DNA of 35,270 nucleotides, from assembly GCA_003138485.1 (NCBI GenBank), contig PLGF01000141.1, positions 35,285 to 70,554 of the forward strand, read 5' to 3'. The position numbers and the translations under genes are program-made. Shown piece by piece: positions 24,097 to 32,188 of this stretch. The notes under the pieces were generated by a model. It worked only from the letters and a program-made list of their open reading frames with translations. It was not told the DNA's origin and did no database searches. This DNA comes from Verrucomicrobiales bacterium. Lineage in GTDB: Bacteria; Verrucomicrobiota; Verrucomicrobiia; Limisphaerales; Palsa-1400. Position 1 is the first letter of the stretch. Each line of letters begins with the position of its first letter.

Positions 24097-27084
24097 ATGA
24101 CAACCGCGAGCCAGCCCGCTCCATCCCCGCCCAAGCGAAATGCTCCCAACGCGCGCGTACCTTCGCGCCTGGTTGAAGCCGCCCGCATGGATGCCTCGGA
24201 GGCCTTGCACTTGCTGGAAACGTCCCTGGACGGATTGACCGAAGCGGTCGCGGGCGAGCGCCTGGAGAAGGCGGGGCCCAATGAGGTGTCGAAGGAGAAA
24301 CGCAATACGTGGCCAAGACGGCTGTGGCACGCGGTGCGCAATCCGCTGGTCATCCTCCTGACTGTGCTGGCCATCATCAGCTTTTCCACCGCCGACTCGA
24401 CCAGCGACGTGGTCGGCGCCTGGTTGATGGTGGCCATGGTTATCCTGGGCGTGGGATTGCGGTTCATCCAGGAAGCCAAGGCGGACGCCGCCGCGGCGGC
24501 GTTGAAGGCCATGATCAAGGTCACCGCAACGGTCGTCCGCGACGGGAAGGAGGCCGAGGTTCCGTTGCAGTGCCTTGTGCCGGGTGACATTGTCAAATTG
24601 TCCGCCGGCGACATGATCCCCGGGGACGTGCGGATACTGACAGCCAAGGATTTGTTCATCATCCAGGCGACGCTGACGGGAGAATCCCTGCCGGTGGAGA
24701 AGTTCGACGCGCGAGAGACGCGGGAGAACCTGTCGCCCCTGGAATGCGGCAATCTGTGCTTTTTGGGAACGAGCGTGGAAAGCGGCGCCGCGCAGGCGCT
24801 GGTGGTGGAGACCGGCCCCCGCACTTACCTGGGCGGCATCGCCACCAGCATGACGACGCAGGCGGTGGAGACCAACTTCGACAAAGGGATCAAGCGGTTT
24901 ACCTACCTGATGCTCACGTTCATGCTGGTCATGGTTCCGGCGGTGTTCTTTATCAACGCCCTGAGCAAATCACCCTCGCAGGTGGCGGATGACGACATTG
25001 TCAAACTCCCTTCCCTGGCCGGCAAACTGGCGGCTGGGGCCGACCCGGTGTCCGCGTTTTTGAACGGGCAATTGGACCCTGACACGAAGGCCGCGCTTGC
25101 CGCCTACCAACTTTCCCCCACCAACAGCGATGCGCTGGCCGGGATGCTCGCTTCCAACCTGGACATAATTGTGTCCGGTCCATCCATCTACGACGCGGCT
25201 CGTTTCCAGAATGTCCCGCTGGAACCGGAGGCGGAGCGCCGCCTGAAACATCCGCGCCGCCATGATTTCAGGCTCAACCGATTGCTTCTGCAGGACGCTT
25301 ACCCCGCGGAATTGAAGAGGAGCAGCAAGCATGATTGGGGCGGGGCTTTCCTCTTCGCGCTGGCGGTGGCGGTGGGTTTGACGCCCGAAATGCTGCCCAT
25401 GATTGTCTCCGTCTGCCTGTCCAAGGGGGCGCTGGCCATGGCCAGGAAAAAGGTCATCGTCAAACACCTCAATTCCATTCAGAACTTCGGCGCCATGGAC
25501 GTGCTCTGCACCGACAAAACCGGCACGCTCACCCGCGATCACGTCATCCTGGAAATTCATTGCGACGTTTTCAAGAAGGACAGCGATCCGGTTTTGCTGG
25601 CAGCCTACCTGGTCAGCCATTTCCAGACCGGGCTTAAGAACGTCCTGGACCGGGCAGTCCTGAGCCATCCGGAGGCGCGGCAGAAACTTTGCATCGACAA
25701 TTACAGGAAGGTGGACGAAATCCCGTTCGATTTCTCGCGCAAGATGATGTCGGTCATCGTCGAAACCCCCGAACATGAATTCCAAATACTGACCAAAGGC
25801 GCGCCGGAAGCCGTTTTTGCCCATTGCACACAGTTTGAAAGCGAGGGCGAAATCCTGCCCATGGAACCGATTCTAATGGGCGATCTCATCCAGGAATACA
25901 ATGATTTGAGCGCCGACGGTTTCCGCGTTCTGGCGGTCGCCTCCCGAACCCTGGACAAACGGACCGCCTACTCCAAAGCCGATGAATCAGAACTGATTCT
26001 CAAGGGATACATCGCCTTTCTCGACCCCCCAAAGGACACAGCCGGAGAAGCCATCGCCGCGTTGCAGAAAAATGGGGTCACTGTCAAAGTGCTCACCGGC
26101 GACAACGATCTGGTGACCCGCAAAGTGTGCAAGGAGGTCGGGCTGGACACGACGGGCGTCTTGCTGGGCAACGCGGTGGAAAACATGAGCGACGAACAGC
26201 TTGGCAAGGCGGTGGAAACCACGCGGGTTTTTGCCCGGCTTTCCCCAAAACACAAGCAGCGGATAGTCCAGGCCCTCCGCCACAACGGCCACGTCGTCGG
26301 GTTCATGGGCGACGGGATCAATGACGCGCCCGCCTTGCGCGCCGCCGATGTCGGCCTCTCAGTCGATAACGCGGTGGACATAGCCAAGGAATCGGCGGAC
26401 ATGATCCTGCTTGAAAAGAGCCTGATGGTGCTGGACGAAGGAGTGTTGGAAGGGCGCAAAGTATTCATCAACATCCTCAAATATATCCGCATGGGCGCCA
26501 GCTCCAACTTTGGCAACATGTTCAGCGTGCTGGGCGCCAGCGCTTTTTTGCCCTACCAGCCGATGCTGCCCATTCAAATTCTGACCAACAACCTGCTCTA
26601 TGACTTTTCCCAGGTGGCCATCCCGACAGATAACGTGAGCACCCGTCTTATCGCCAAACCGCAGCCGTGGGACATGGGGGAGATCACGCGCTTCATCCTG
26701 TTTATCGGACCGGTCAGCTCAATCTTCGATTACACCACGTTTTTTGTCATGCTGTACCTTTTCCATTGCTGGGCGCCGACGGGCGCCGCCCTCTTTCACA
26801 CCGGCTGGTTTGTGGAATCGCTCATGACGCAGACCCTGATAATTCACGTCATTCGCACGCGGCAGATTCCGTTCATCCAGTCACGCGCCAGTACGGCTCT
26901 GACCGTCACGACCCTCGTCATCATGGCCTTGGGCGCCTGGCTGCCCTATTCGCCGCTGGCCCGGATGCTGCAATTCGTGCCGCTGCCGGGGGGGTTCTGG
27001 CCGATCTTGTTTCTGACGCTGCTCTGCTACGTCATATTGACCCAATTGGTCAAAATGTGGCTCATCCGCCGCGGATGGCTGTGA
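24097..27084 (+). CDS. mgtA: MgtA/MgtB-type Mg2+ P-type ATPase with large loop insertion
   Basis: This 995-residue type IIIB P-type ATPase imports Mg2+. Visible parts are the actuator motif TLTGESLPVEKF, the phosphorylation motif DKTGTLTRD with Asp473, VKVLTGDNDLVTRKV, the hinge GDGINDAPALRAADVGLSVD from about residue 738, and the family-specific end SVLGASAFLPYQPMLPIQIL and NNLLYDFSQVAIPTDNV. Usual members have about 900 residues. Here roughly 100-120 extra residues (about 290-410) sit between VPAVFFINALSK and GGAFLFALAVAVGLTPEML, that is, in the extracytoplasmic loop between the third and fourth membrane helices. A 62-bp gap separates it from the transporter ATPase gene, so it may or may not be in that operon. 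Confidence 0.92.
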   Translation: MTTASQPAPSPPKRNAPNARVPSRLVEAARMDASEALHLLETSLDGLTEAVAGERLEKAGPNEVSKEKRNTWPRRLWHAVRNPLVILLTVLAIISFSTADSTSDVVGAWLMVAMVILGVGLRFIQEAKADAAAAALKAMIKVTATVVRDGKEAEVPLQCLVPGDIVKLSAGDMIPGDVRILTAKDLFIIQATLTGESLPVEKFDARETRENLSPLECGNLCFLGTSVESGAAQALVVETGPRTYLGGIATSMTTQAVETNFDKGIKRFTYLMLTFMLVMVPAVFFINALSKSPSQVADDDIVKLPSLAGKLAAGADPVSAFLNGQLDPDTKAALAAYQLSPTNSDALAGMLASNLDIIVSGPSIYDAARFQNVPLEPEAERRLKHPRRHDFRLNRLLLQDAYPAELKRSSKHDWGGAFLFALAVAVGLTPEMLPMIVSVCLSKGALAMARKKVIVKHLNSIQNFGAMDVLCTDKTGTLTRDHVILEIHCDVFKKDSDPVLLAAYLVSHFQTGLKNVLDRAVLSHPEARQKLCIDNYRKVDEIPFDFSRKMMSVIVETPEHEFQILTKGAPEAVFAHCTQFESEGEILPMEPILMGDLIQEYNDLSADGFRVLAVASRTLDKRTAYSKADESELILKGYIAFLDPPKDTAGEAIAALQKNGVTVKVLTGDNDLVTRKVCKEVGLDTTGVLLGNAVENMSDEQLGKAVETTRVFARLSPKHKQRIVQALRHNGHVVGFMGDGINDAPALRAADVGLSVDNAVDIAKESADMILLEKSLMVLDEGVLEGRKVFINILKYIRMGASSNFGNMFSVLGASAFLPYQPMLPIQILTNNLLYDFSQVAIPTDNVSTRLIAKPQPWDMGEITRFILFIGPVSSIFDYTTFFVMLYLFHCWAPTGAALFHTGWFVESLMTQTLIIHVIRTRQIPFIQSRASTALTVTTLVIMALGAWLPYSPLARMLQFVPLPGGFWPILFLTLLCYVILTQLVKMWLIRRGWL

Positions 27085-27330
27085 TCCGCCCGGCGCTGCG
27101 GCCTCCGCCGCCGCGTCATAGGAGAATAGGGCGGGCAGCCGGATTTCCAGGGCGCGCGCCAGCTTGTCAATACTCCTGAGCGAAACGTTGCGCGCCCCGC
27201 GTTCAATATCGCAAATGTAGGTCCGATGCAACCCAGCCCTGGCGGCCAATTCTTCCTGGGAAATCCCCGAACGCTTTCTCCAGGCTCTGACCGCCGTTCC
27301 AAACACCTTTTCAACTTCAACCTTTTCCAC
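26881..27330 (-). CDS. XRE-family transcriptional regulator with odd C-terminal tail
   Basis: The 149-residue product from GTG 27330 has AGGGAGA upstream as a good ribosome binding site; a TTG at 27357 is less likely. An XRE helix-turn-helix spans about 8-62: FGTAVRAWRKRSGISQEELA, ARAGLHRTYICDIERGARNV and SLRSIDKLARALEI. The last ~65 residues are rich in Gln, Arg, Pro and Gly and are the reverse complement of the MgtA 3' end (204 bp overlap). Such regulators normally stop soon after PALFSYD-type sequence, so the tail is probably readthrough after loss of the native stop. It may still repress nearby genes. Confidence 0.75.
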   Translation of the reverse strand: MEKVEVEKVFGTAVRAWRKRSGISQEELAARAGLHRTYICDIERGARNVSLRSIDKLARALEIRLPALFSYDAAAEAAAPGGSQPSAADEPHFDQLGQYDVAEQRQKQDRPEPPRQRHELQHPGQRRIGQPGAQGHDDEGRDGQSRTGA

Positions 27331-27614
27331 AAGCGTATTCTCCCTCAATAATATCAAGCCTCACAACAGACTATCAGTGACGGCTCGAAATGTTTTTTCC
27401 GACGCTTTCCTCTTGCCCCTGAAGAGTCTTGATTCCCCGGGGACCCGGAATGACTAATCCTGCTTCAACCGACAGCCCGTACCCTCAGTCAACTGCCGCA
27501 AAAAAGCAAACAAAAAAACATTTTGGACAAGGAATTCGCCGCCACTCTGGGCAAACCCCAGTGGATCAAGTAGTTCGGCAAACGGGCCGGATGCGGCCCC
27601 GCTTCCCGCCGCGC

Positions 27615-27641
27615 GCCGCGCAACGCCGGAATGTTCGGCGG
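27615..27641 (+). repeat. 27-nt repeat, copy 1
   Basis: This sequence, from GCCGCGCAACGCCGG to ATGTTCGGCGG, is identical at 31042-31068 in the same orientation. It contains a small hairpin (CGCCG/CGGCG). The two copies flank the GH5 gene. The surrounding gene-free stretch 27331-27697 holds nothing else beyond an A-rich block (CCGCAAAAAAGCAAACAAAA at about 27498) that resembles the sequence at the right edge of the window. Confidence 0.75.
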
Positions 27642-27697
27642 CTCCCCTGGCCGCTAAACCCACTGATGCATGATCGTTTCTGAGCAAACTCCGGTTC

Positions 27698-30600
27698 TCA
27701 CGGCAGTGGCGGGCCTAGTTTGACACGGTAGAAACGGAGCGGCGAGTTGGTCGCGGCGTCCGTCCAACCGAACGGCAGCGCGGGCGGGTTGGTAATGAAA
27801 ATGTTGCTCCACTGCGCGAGGTTGGTCGAAGTTTCAATCCCGTAATCGGGACCGCTCTGGCCGTTGACATTGAATCTGAATTGCCCGCCCGCGAACGCAA
27901 TGTTGCTGATGCCTGGCATTAACAGCGGATTGACGACAACGGAAAAACTTTGCGCGGCGCTCAATGGCGGTACGCCATTGTCGGAAACTTTCAACGTGAA
28001 ATTGTCCGTCGAGTTTGCCTGCGTGACCAGCGGACGGAAAGAAAACGCGCCGCTGTTGGCGCTAAGCGTTGCGTTGGTCGCGCCGGTGAGCAGCGCGAAG
28101 GTCAGCGTCGGGGCCGGCTGGTTGGTATCTGTGGCGCTGGCGTTGAAGGCAACGGTCTGGCCGACGTTTACCGTGCGGTTGCTAATGGCGGCGAGCACCG
28201 GCGGCGTTTTGGCGGGGAGGGTGAGGGCGATGGCCGTCGCGTGGCTGATCGATCCGCTCGTGCCGGTGATTGTCACGGTCGTTATGCCGGTGGTTGCGGT
28301 GTTGGATGCCGTGAGCGTTAATACGCTCGTTCCGATAGTCGGGTTCGTGCCAAATGTCGCTGTTACGCCGCTCGGAAGGCCGCTTGCGCTCAGCGTAAAA
28401 CAGCTGTTTAAGCCATTGGTAGGAGCCGCGGTGATTGTGCTCGTGCCGCTCGAACCGCTGTTCACTGTCAGGCTGGTCGGATTCGCCGACAGGCTGAAAT
28501 CCGGCGAAGGGGTATTCCAGACAACGGAATCAATGTAGCAGGCGCCTGACCAAACGGCGCTGGTCGTAAACTGAATGCCCAGTTGCTGCAATGGCGTTAC
28601 GGCGGTCAGCGGTACTGTCAAGGTGATCGTGTTCCAGGCGTTGCCAATCAGATTCCCATGCCAGCCAGCGGTCCATGCCCAGTTGTAGTCCTGCAGATAC
28701 GGCTGGAGCGTGGTGACCTGACTGCCGCCCGGGACCCAGACATGGAAGGTAATCGTCGAACCGGCGGCTACAGCCACGTTGCCCACGGACGCGGACGATG
28801 TGCCCGCTGCCGTGCCGTCGAAGTTCACAGCCAGCGACTGACTGCCCGCAAAGTGCTGCGCGGTTGAAGTAGCTACTCCAGCAATTTGACTGCCGCTTGC
28901 CGCCCAACCCTGCGGGTCGGTTTCGAAGTTGAATTGCGCCGGGTCCGGGTTGACGCCGGGTGTCGTCGCGTGGGTCTCAGGTGCAAAACCTGACGACCCG
29001 GAGCTATTGACGGCGGCCACCTGGTAGTAATACGTGGTGCCGCTATTAAGACCGGTATCGGTATAGGTCGTGCCAGCTATGCCGGTGACGACCGGATTGG
29101 TGCCTTCGTGGCCGGCTTCCGCCGCCCGGTAGAGATTGTAGCTGGTGGCTCCACTGCCGGCAGCCCAAAACAAATTAACATTGGTGTTGTTATCAAGCGT
29201 CGCGATCAAGCCGGACGCCGCGTAAGGAGCGCCATTGGGTGGCGGAAACGCAACTCCACCGGTCAACACCCTGACAGCGTTCGTATCCATGACTGCGCCC
29301 GTGGTATAGTCTAATGGACTGTCGCCAGTGCTCCAATAAAAGGGACTGAGTCCGTGGGCATGGGCGGAATCAACCAGATACTTGTTCCAATAGTAACAGG
29401 AAAGACTATTCCAAGCTGCCTCCGTCGCATTGGTCGAAAGGACCGACTTACCCGCCGCCTGGAATTCGCCGATCATCACCGGAATGCCCTTGCTGACATA
29501 CTGGTCAACCAGTTGTTGAAAGCCGGCGTCCGTCGCGCCTTCTTCGGGTGTGCCGCAGTCATGAGACGGATCTCCGGAATAATGGTAAGCGGGCCCCCAG
29601 AAGTATTGCATCGCGCCCCACGATGCGTCGCTCTGCAATTGCGTGAACTGAAACGGCGTGTAGTTATGGTATTCCAGCATCAGACGATTGGAAACCGTGT
29701 CCGTTGGAAGCGAATTCAACCACGTCGTGTCGCCGCCACCTTGCAACACCAGCCAGCGGTTGGTGTTATTGCCACCGACACTGCGAACCGCATTGACGAA
29801 AGTCTGGTAGTAAAACATCAAGGTATCCATGTCAGCGGGATTATTCACGTTTGGTTCGTTCGCGGCGGCAAACAGCAAATGGTTGTCGTAACCGGCAAAG
29901 GTGGTGGCGATCTGTGTCCAGTAGGCATTCACCTTCGCGTTGATGGTTGGATCCACCGTTGTCCCAATGTTGCTTTCCAGCCAACCGTCGTCCCAGTGAT
30001 CGTTGATCATGACATACATTCCCGCAGCGATGGCCCCGCCAACCGCCTGTTTGACCTGCGCCATGTAGCTGGCACTGATTTCGTAGTTGGTGGCGGTGGC
30101 GGTGATGTTGGTCGTGGCGGTCATGTCCCACGCACACGGAATGCGAACGGCGTTGAACCCGTTTTGAACGGCAGAGTAGAAAAGCGCCACGTTTGGCGGA
30201 CCCCAGTTCAGTTCCAGCGCATTTCCGACGTTCATCCCGCAGGTTGGATTCGGCCACGGCATGGATGCGGGAATAGGGGTGGCCGCCGCTTGCAGGCCAA
30301 GATCGAAAACCGCGTCAAAACTGTGGCTGCTGCCGGTGGTGATGGTGCCGCCGCTGACGGGAATGATCGCGATTTCGCCGCCGGCGTATGCGTTCGTGGC
30401 CACAGCCAGCGCCGCCCAGCCGCCGCCGGCCGGCTGGATGCCGAAAGAAAACGCGTAGGCTTTGTTCGTTCCGAGCGATACGTTCAGTCCGCTCCATTTC
30501 AGCCAGTCACCGTCGGTGAAGCCGGGATTTGGCGCGCTGAACGTGATGAGCAACGTCGCCGTGCTGTTGCTCATCGAATAAATGCGCAGATAATACGTCG

Positions 30601-30904
30601 GCGTGCTGGAGGGCGTGCCGTAGCCGTTGCCGTCGTTCAACCCAGCCGTCTTGATGGCGACCGACACGAGATTCATCGCTTTGCCTCCGGTGGTGAATGT
30701 CTGACCTACCGGCGGATTGTTGTCGCTGAAGTAATTGATTCTGTCAGGCCAAGTCTGATCACCTTTGGTGGATGGTTGGGAAATGTCGTTTGTTCCGGGA
30801 CTTGGCGCGCCAGCTCCGATGTCCGTCAAAGTTTGCGCGTTCAAAACACCCCCCAGCCCGACCGCGAAGAGTAGTAAAATAAGACTGCGAGTCGCGCTCT
30901 TCAT
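27698..30904 (-). CDS. Large secreted GH5 glycoside hydrolase (endoglucanase-like)
   Basis: This 1068-residue multidomain protein has a signal peptide (1-23, ending LNAQ). A beta-rich N-terminal domain (24-205) precedes a glycoside hydrolase family 5 barrel (about 215-545), with VRIPCAWD, the acid/base Glu350 in FAAANEPN, EYHNY with His413, and the nucleophile Glu480 in PVMIGEFQA. A fibronectin type III domain follows (about 556-648, TSYNLYRA and TYYYQVAAVNSSG). Next come a carbohydrate-binding-like beta-sandwich (652-800), two Ig-like modules (801-900 and 901-992), and a C-terminal module with STNLAQWSNIF and LRFYRVK. It should cut beta-1,4-glucan or mannan outside the cell. It stands alone on the minus strand; the start has no strong ribosome binding site. 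Confidence 0.9.
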   Translation of the reverse strand: MKSATRSLILLLFAVGLGGVLNAQTLTDIGAGAPSPGTNDISQPSTKGDQTWPDRINYFSDNNPPVGQTFTTGGKAMNLVSVAIKTAGLNDGNGYGTPSSTPTYYLRIYSMSNSTATLLITFSAPNPGFTDGDWLKWSGLNVSLGTNKAYAFSFGIQPAGGGWAALAVATNAYAGGEIAIIPVSGGTITTGSSHSFDAVFDLGLQAAATPIPASMPWPNPTCGMNVGNALELNWGPPNVALFYSAVQNGFNAVRIPCAWDMTATTNITATATNYEISASYMAQVKQAVGGAIAAGMYVMINDHWDDGWLESNIGTTVDPTINAKVNAYWTQIATTFAGYDNHLLFAAANEPNVNNPADMDTLMFYYQTFVNAVRSVGGNNTNRWLVLQGGGDTTWLNSLPTDTVSNRLMLEYHNYTPFQFTQLQSDASWGAMQYFWGPAYHYSGDPSHDCGTPEEGATDAGFQQLVDQYVSKGIPVMIGEFQAAGKSVLSTNATEAAWNSLSCYYWNKYLVDSAHAHGLSPFYWSTGDSPLDYTTGAVMDTNAVRVLTGGVAFPPPNGAPYAASGLIATLDNNTNVNLFWAAGSGATSYNLYRAAEAGHEGTNPVVTGIAGTTYTDTGLNSGTTYYYQVAAVNSSGSSGFAPETHATTPGVNPDPAQFNFETDPQGWAASGSQIAGVATSTAQHFAGSQSLAVNFDGTAAGTSSASVGNVAVAAGSTITFHVWVPGGSQVTTLQPYLQDYNWAWTAGWHGNLIGNAWNTITLTVPLTAVTPLQQLGIQFTTSAVWSGACYIDSVVWNTPSPDFSLSANPTSLTVNSGSSGTSTITAAPTNGLNSCFTLSASGLPSGVTATFGTNPTIGTSVLTLTASNTATTGITTVTITGTSGSISHATAIALTLPAKTPPVLAAISNRTVNVGQTVAFNASATDTNQPAPTLTFALLTGATNATLSANSGAFSFRPLVTQANSTDNFTLKVSDNGVPPLSAAQSFSVVVNPLLMPGISNIAFAGGQFRFNVNGQSGPDYGIETSTNLAQWSNIFITNPPALPFGWTDAATNSPLRFYRVKLGPPLP

Positions 30905-30999
30905 GGTGCCATTTTAACCTGATTGCGCTTGGAAAGATAGTCGTCAGTTTTCATTACAGGGCTATGCCGGTTCGAAGCAATGCCGATGGATTTGGGGAA

Positions 31000-31221
31000 C
31001 TTTGAGAAAAAGGTCGGAAGACCGGCTTCTGCTCGCCGCTCGCCGCGCAACGCCGGAATGTTCGGCGGCACGCCTGCCCGGCAAGCTCAGTTGGTAGAGC
31101 GGGTGAATCCGCCGTCGCGCTTCGCGCCGTGGCGGGACCGAAGGGAATCGAACCCTCGTTACAATGCCGGGCCTGGCATAAATGCCCTCGGATTTCTGCG
31201 GAAGACACAGTGACATGAAAG
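31000..31221. repeat. Chimeric repeat with 27-nt copy 2 and tRNA-like pieces
   Basis: The interval contains the second 27-nt copy (31042-31068). A D-arm-like sequence on the plus strand follows (AGCTCAGTTGGTAGAGCGG, from about 31084). A short stem CCGCC/GGCGG surrounds a CGCGC/GCGCG hairpin near 31110-31135. A T-arm-like sequence appears on the minus strand (GAGGGTTCGATTCCCTTCGG, about 31156-31137). The halves are in opposite orientations and no acceptor or anticodon arm can be completed, so this is not a functional tRNA. Its right end adjoins the truncated VapC fragment. Confidence 0.55.
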
Positions 31222-31287
31222 TCGTTCAACATGGACTGGATCCAGCAAGGCAATCAGGACATTGATGCCGAGCAAGGCGCGCACGCT
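31222..31287 (-). pseudogene. VapC toxin N-terminal fragment
   Basis: On the minus strand, directly after the ancestral antitoxin stop, 22 codons read SVRALLGINVLIALLDPVHV and then ER. Intact PIN toxins of this type begin 'SVRALLDVNVLIALLDPDH', so the first catalytic Asp appears to be Gly here. Similarity ends at 31222, where the chimeric repeat begins, and the rest of the PIN domain is missing. No functional toxin is possible. Confidence 0.65.
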
Positions 31288-31525
31288 CAGATGCCTTCTT
31301 GATCCATCAATTCTCGCACATGATCCACTGTCACCACCTCGCCGCGCGAGGGCAGAAGCCGAACACCCCCCGTGTCGGCCGGGACAATTTGGTTTTCTTG
31401 GCCGGCGCCATCAACCCGCGCCGCGCCAATGCGGAAATAACGCGTCCTGCCGTGCTGCAATCCCGTTCCGCCAATTCCTTGGCGGCTTGGAGCACGTCAT
31501 CTTCGATATCCAGGGGCGTTCTCAT
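31287..31525 (-). pseudogene. Frameshifted VapB-like antitoxin
   Basis: From ATG 31525 the frame reads MRTPLDIEDDVLQAAKELAE and VISALARRGLMAP, the typical start of ribbon-helix-helix VapB antitoxins ('MRTTLDIDDDVL'). It ends early as GFCPRAARW. Removing a one-base deletion near the GGCTTCTGCCC stretch restores GFLPSRGEVVTVDHVRELMD and then a stop at 31287, the expected C-terminus. The gene is therefore broken by a single frameshift, or this is a sequencing error. It overlapped the VapC start. Confidence 0.7.
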
Positions 31526-32188
31526 AGGCAGCTATTACATCAGTGCATCAAAGTCAAAAATGTAGGAGTGGGTTGGTGGCGAATGAACACCAGCATCATT
31601 AGATTTGATTCGACTCCGGCTGGCTGGGTCTGAAGTGGCGGGCGGCGGCTTTAACGTTAAACCTCCGGTTCTTTCCGAAGGAAAGTTTACTTTCATTTAT
31701 TGTGTACAGCGATCTTCAGACCCTTTTCATTTTGATCCGCCCGGCGGTTGGCAAGCTGGCTCAGACTGTGATCTAGTAGCGCGATGCCAACGCATTTGGC
31801 CAGGCAGGCAGTCCGGCGTCGGCGGGAGGGCGGGTTTCGTGAACGCTGTGCTTTATGTCCGCCCATATATTCCATCGGCCTGCGGCGGAAATGGCCGAAA
31901 AGAACTGGTCCGGTTCACCGGATCAAGGTCAGTCAAGGTAAAACTTCAGGTTGACTGCGTATATTAGCCTTCATTATTGCGCTTGCGTTTCCGGGCCGGG
32001 GGCGTATTGTCGCGTTGCCTGAGCTTCGCGTTGTGCGGGGCTTGTTGAGGCTGAGAAAAAGAAGTTAACGCTGGAACCTAACCTTTAACCTCCGTTGCCA
32101 GGCAACGCGGTCAGGTAGGCAATGGAGTCTTCGCAGGCGCCGCGCGCGCCCACGCAAGCCTCCCGCAGTCAGTCAATACGTATATATT
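31526..32188. other. Long intergenic region upstream of rpsA
   Basis: I see no convincing gene in these 663 bp. Notable points are a small hairpin CTTTCC-GAA-GGAAAG (31670-31684) followed by T-rich sequence, a TTGACT hexamer near 31951 with TTATTG 17 bp downstream as a weak promoter candidate, and the palindrome CGTTGCCAGGCAACG near 32092. Two stretches share TTTAACSTT/TAACCTCCG-like text (about 31650 and 32080), but the similarity is short. A long leader is usual for ribosomal protein S1, so regulatory RNA is possible. Confidence 0.4.

Noticed and set aside
27429-27683. 84-codon plus-strand frame
   Set aside because: It overlaps the 27-nt repeat and an A-rich block; the composition is unlike the neighbouring genes.
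29354-30874. 506-codon plus-strand frame opposite the GH5 gene
   Set aside because: It is the antisense of a GC-rich gene with clear GH5 catalytic motifs; the frame has no domain.
31079-31160. Functional tRNA gene
   Set aside because: The D-arm-like and T-arm-like parts lie on opposite strands, and no acceptor or anticodon stem can be formed.
31605-31967. 120-codon plus-strand frame and a 60-codon minus-strand frame upstream of rpsA
   Set aside because: Neither has a recognisable domain, a ribosome binding site or coding-like composition.
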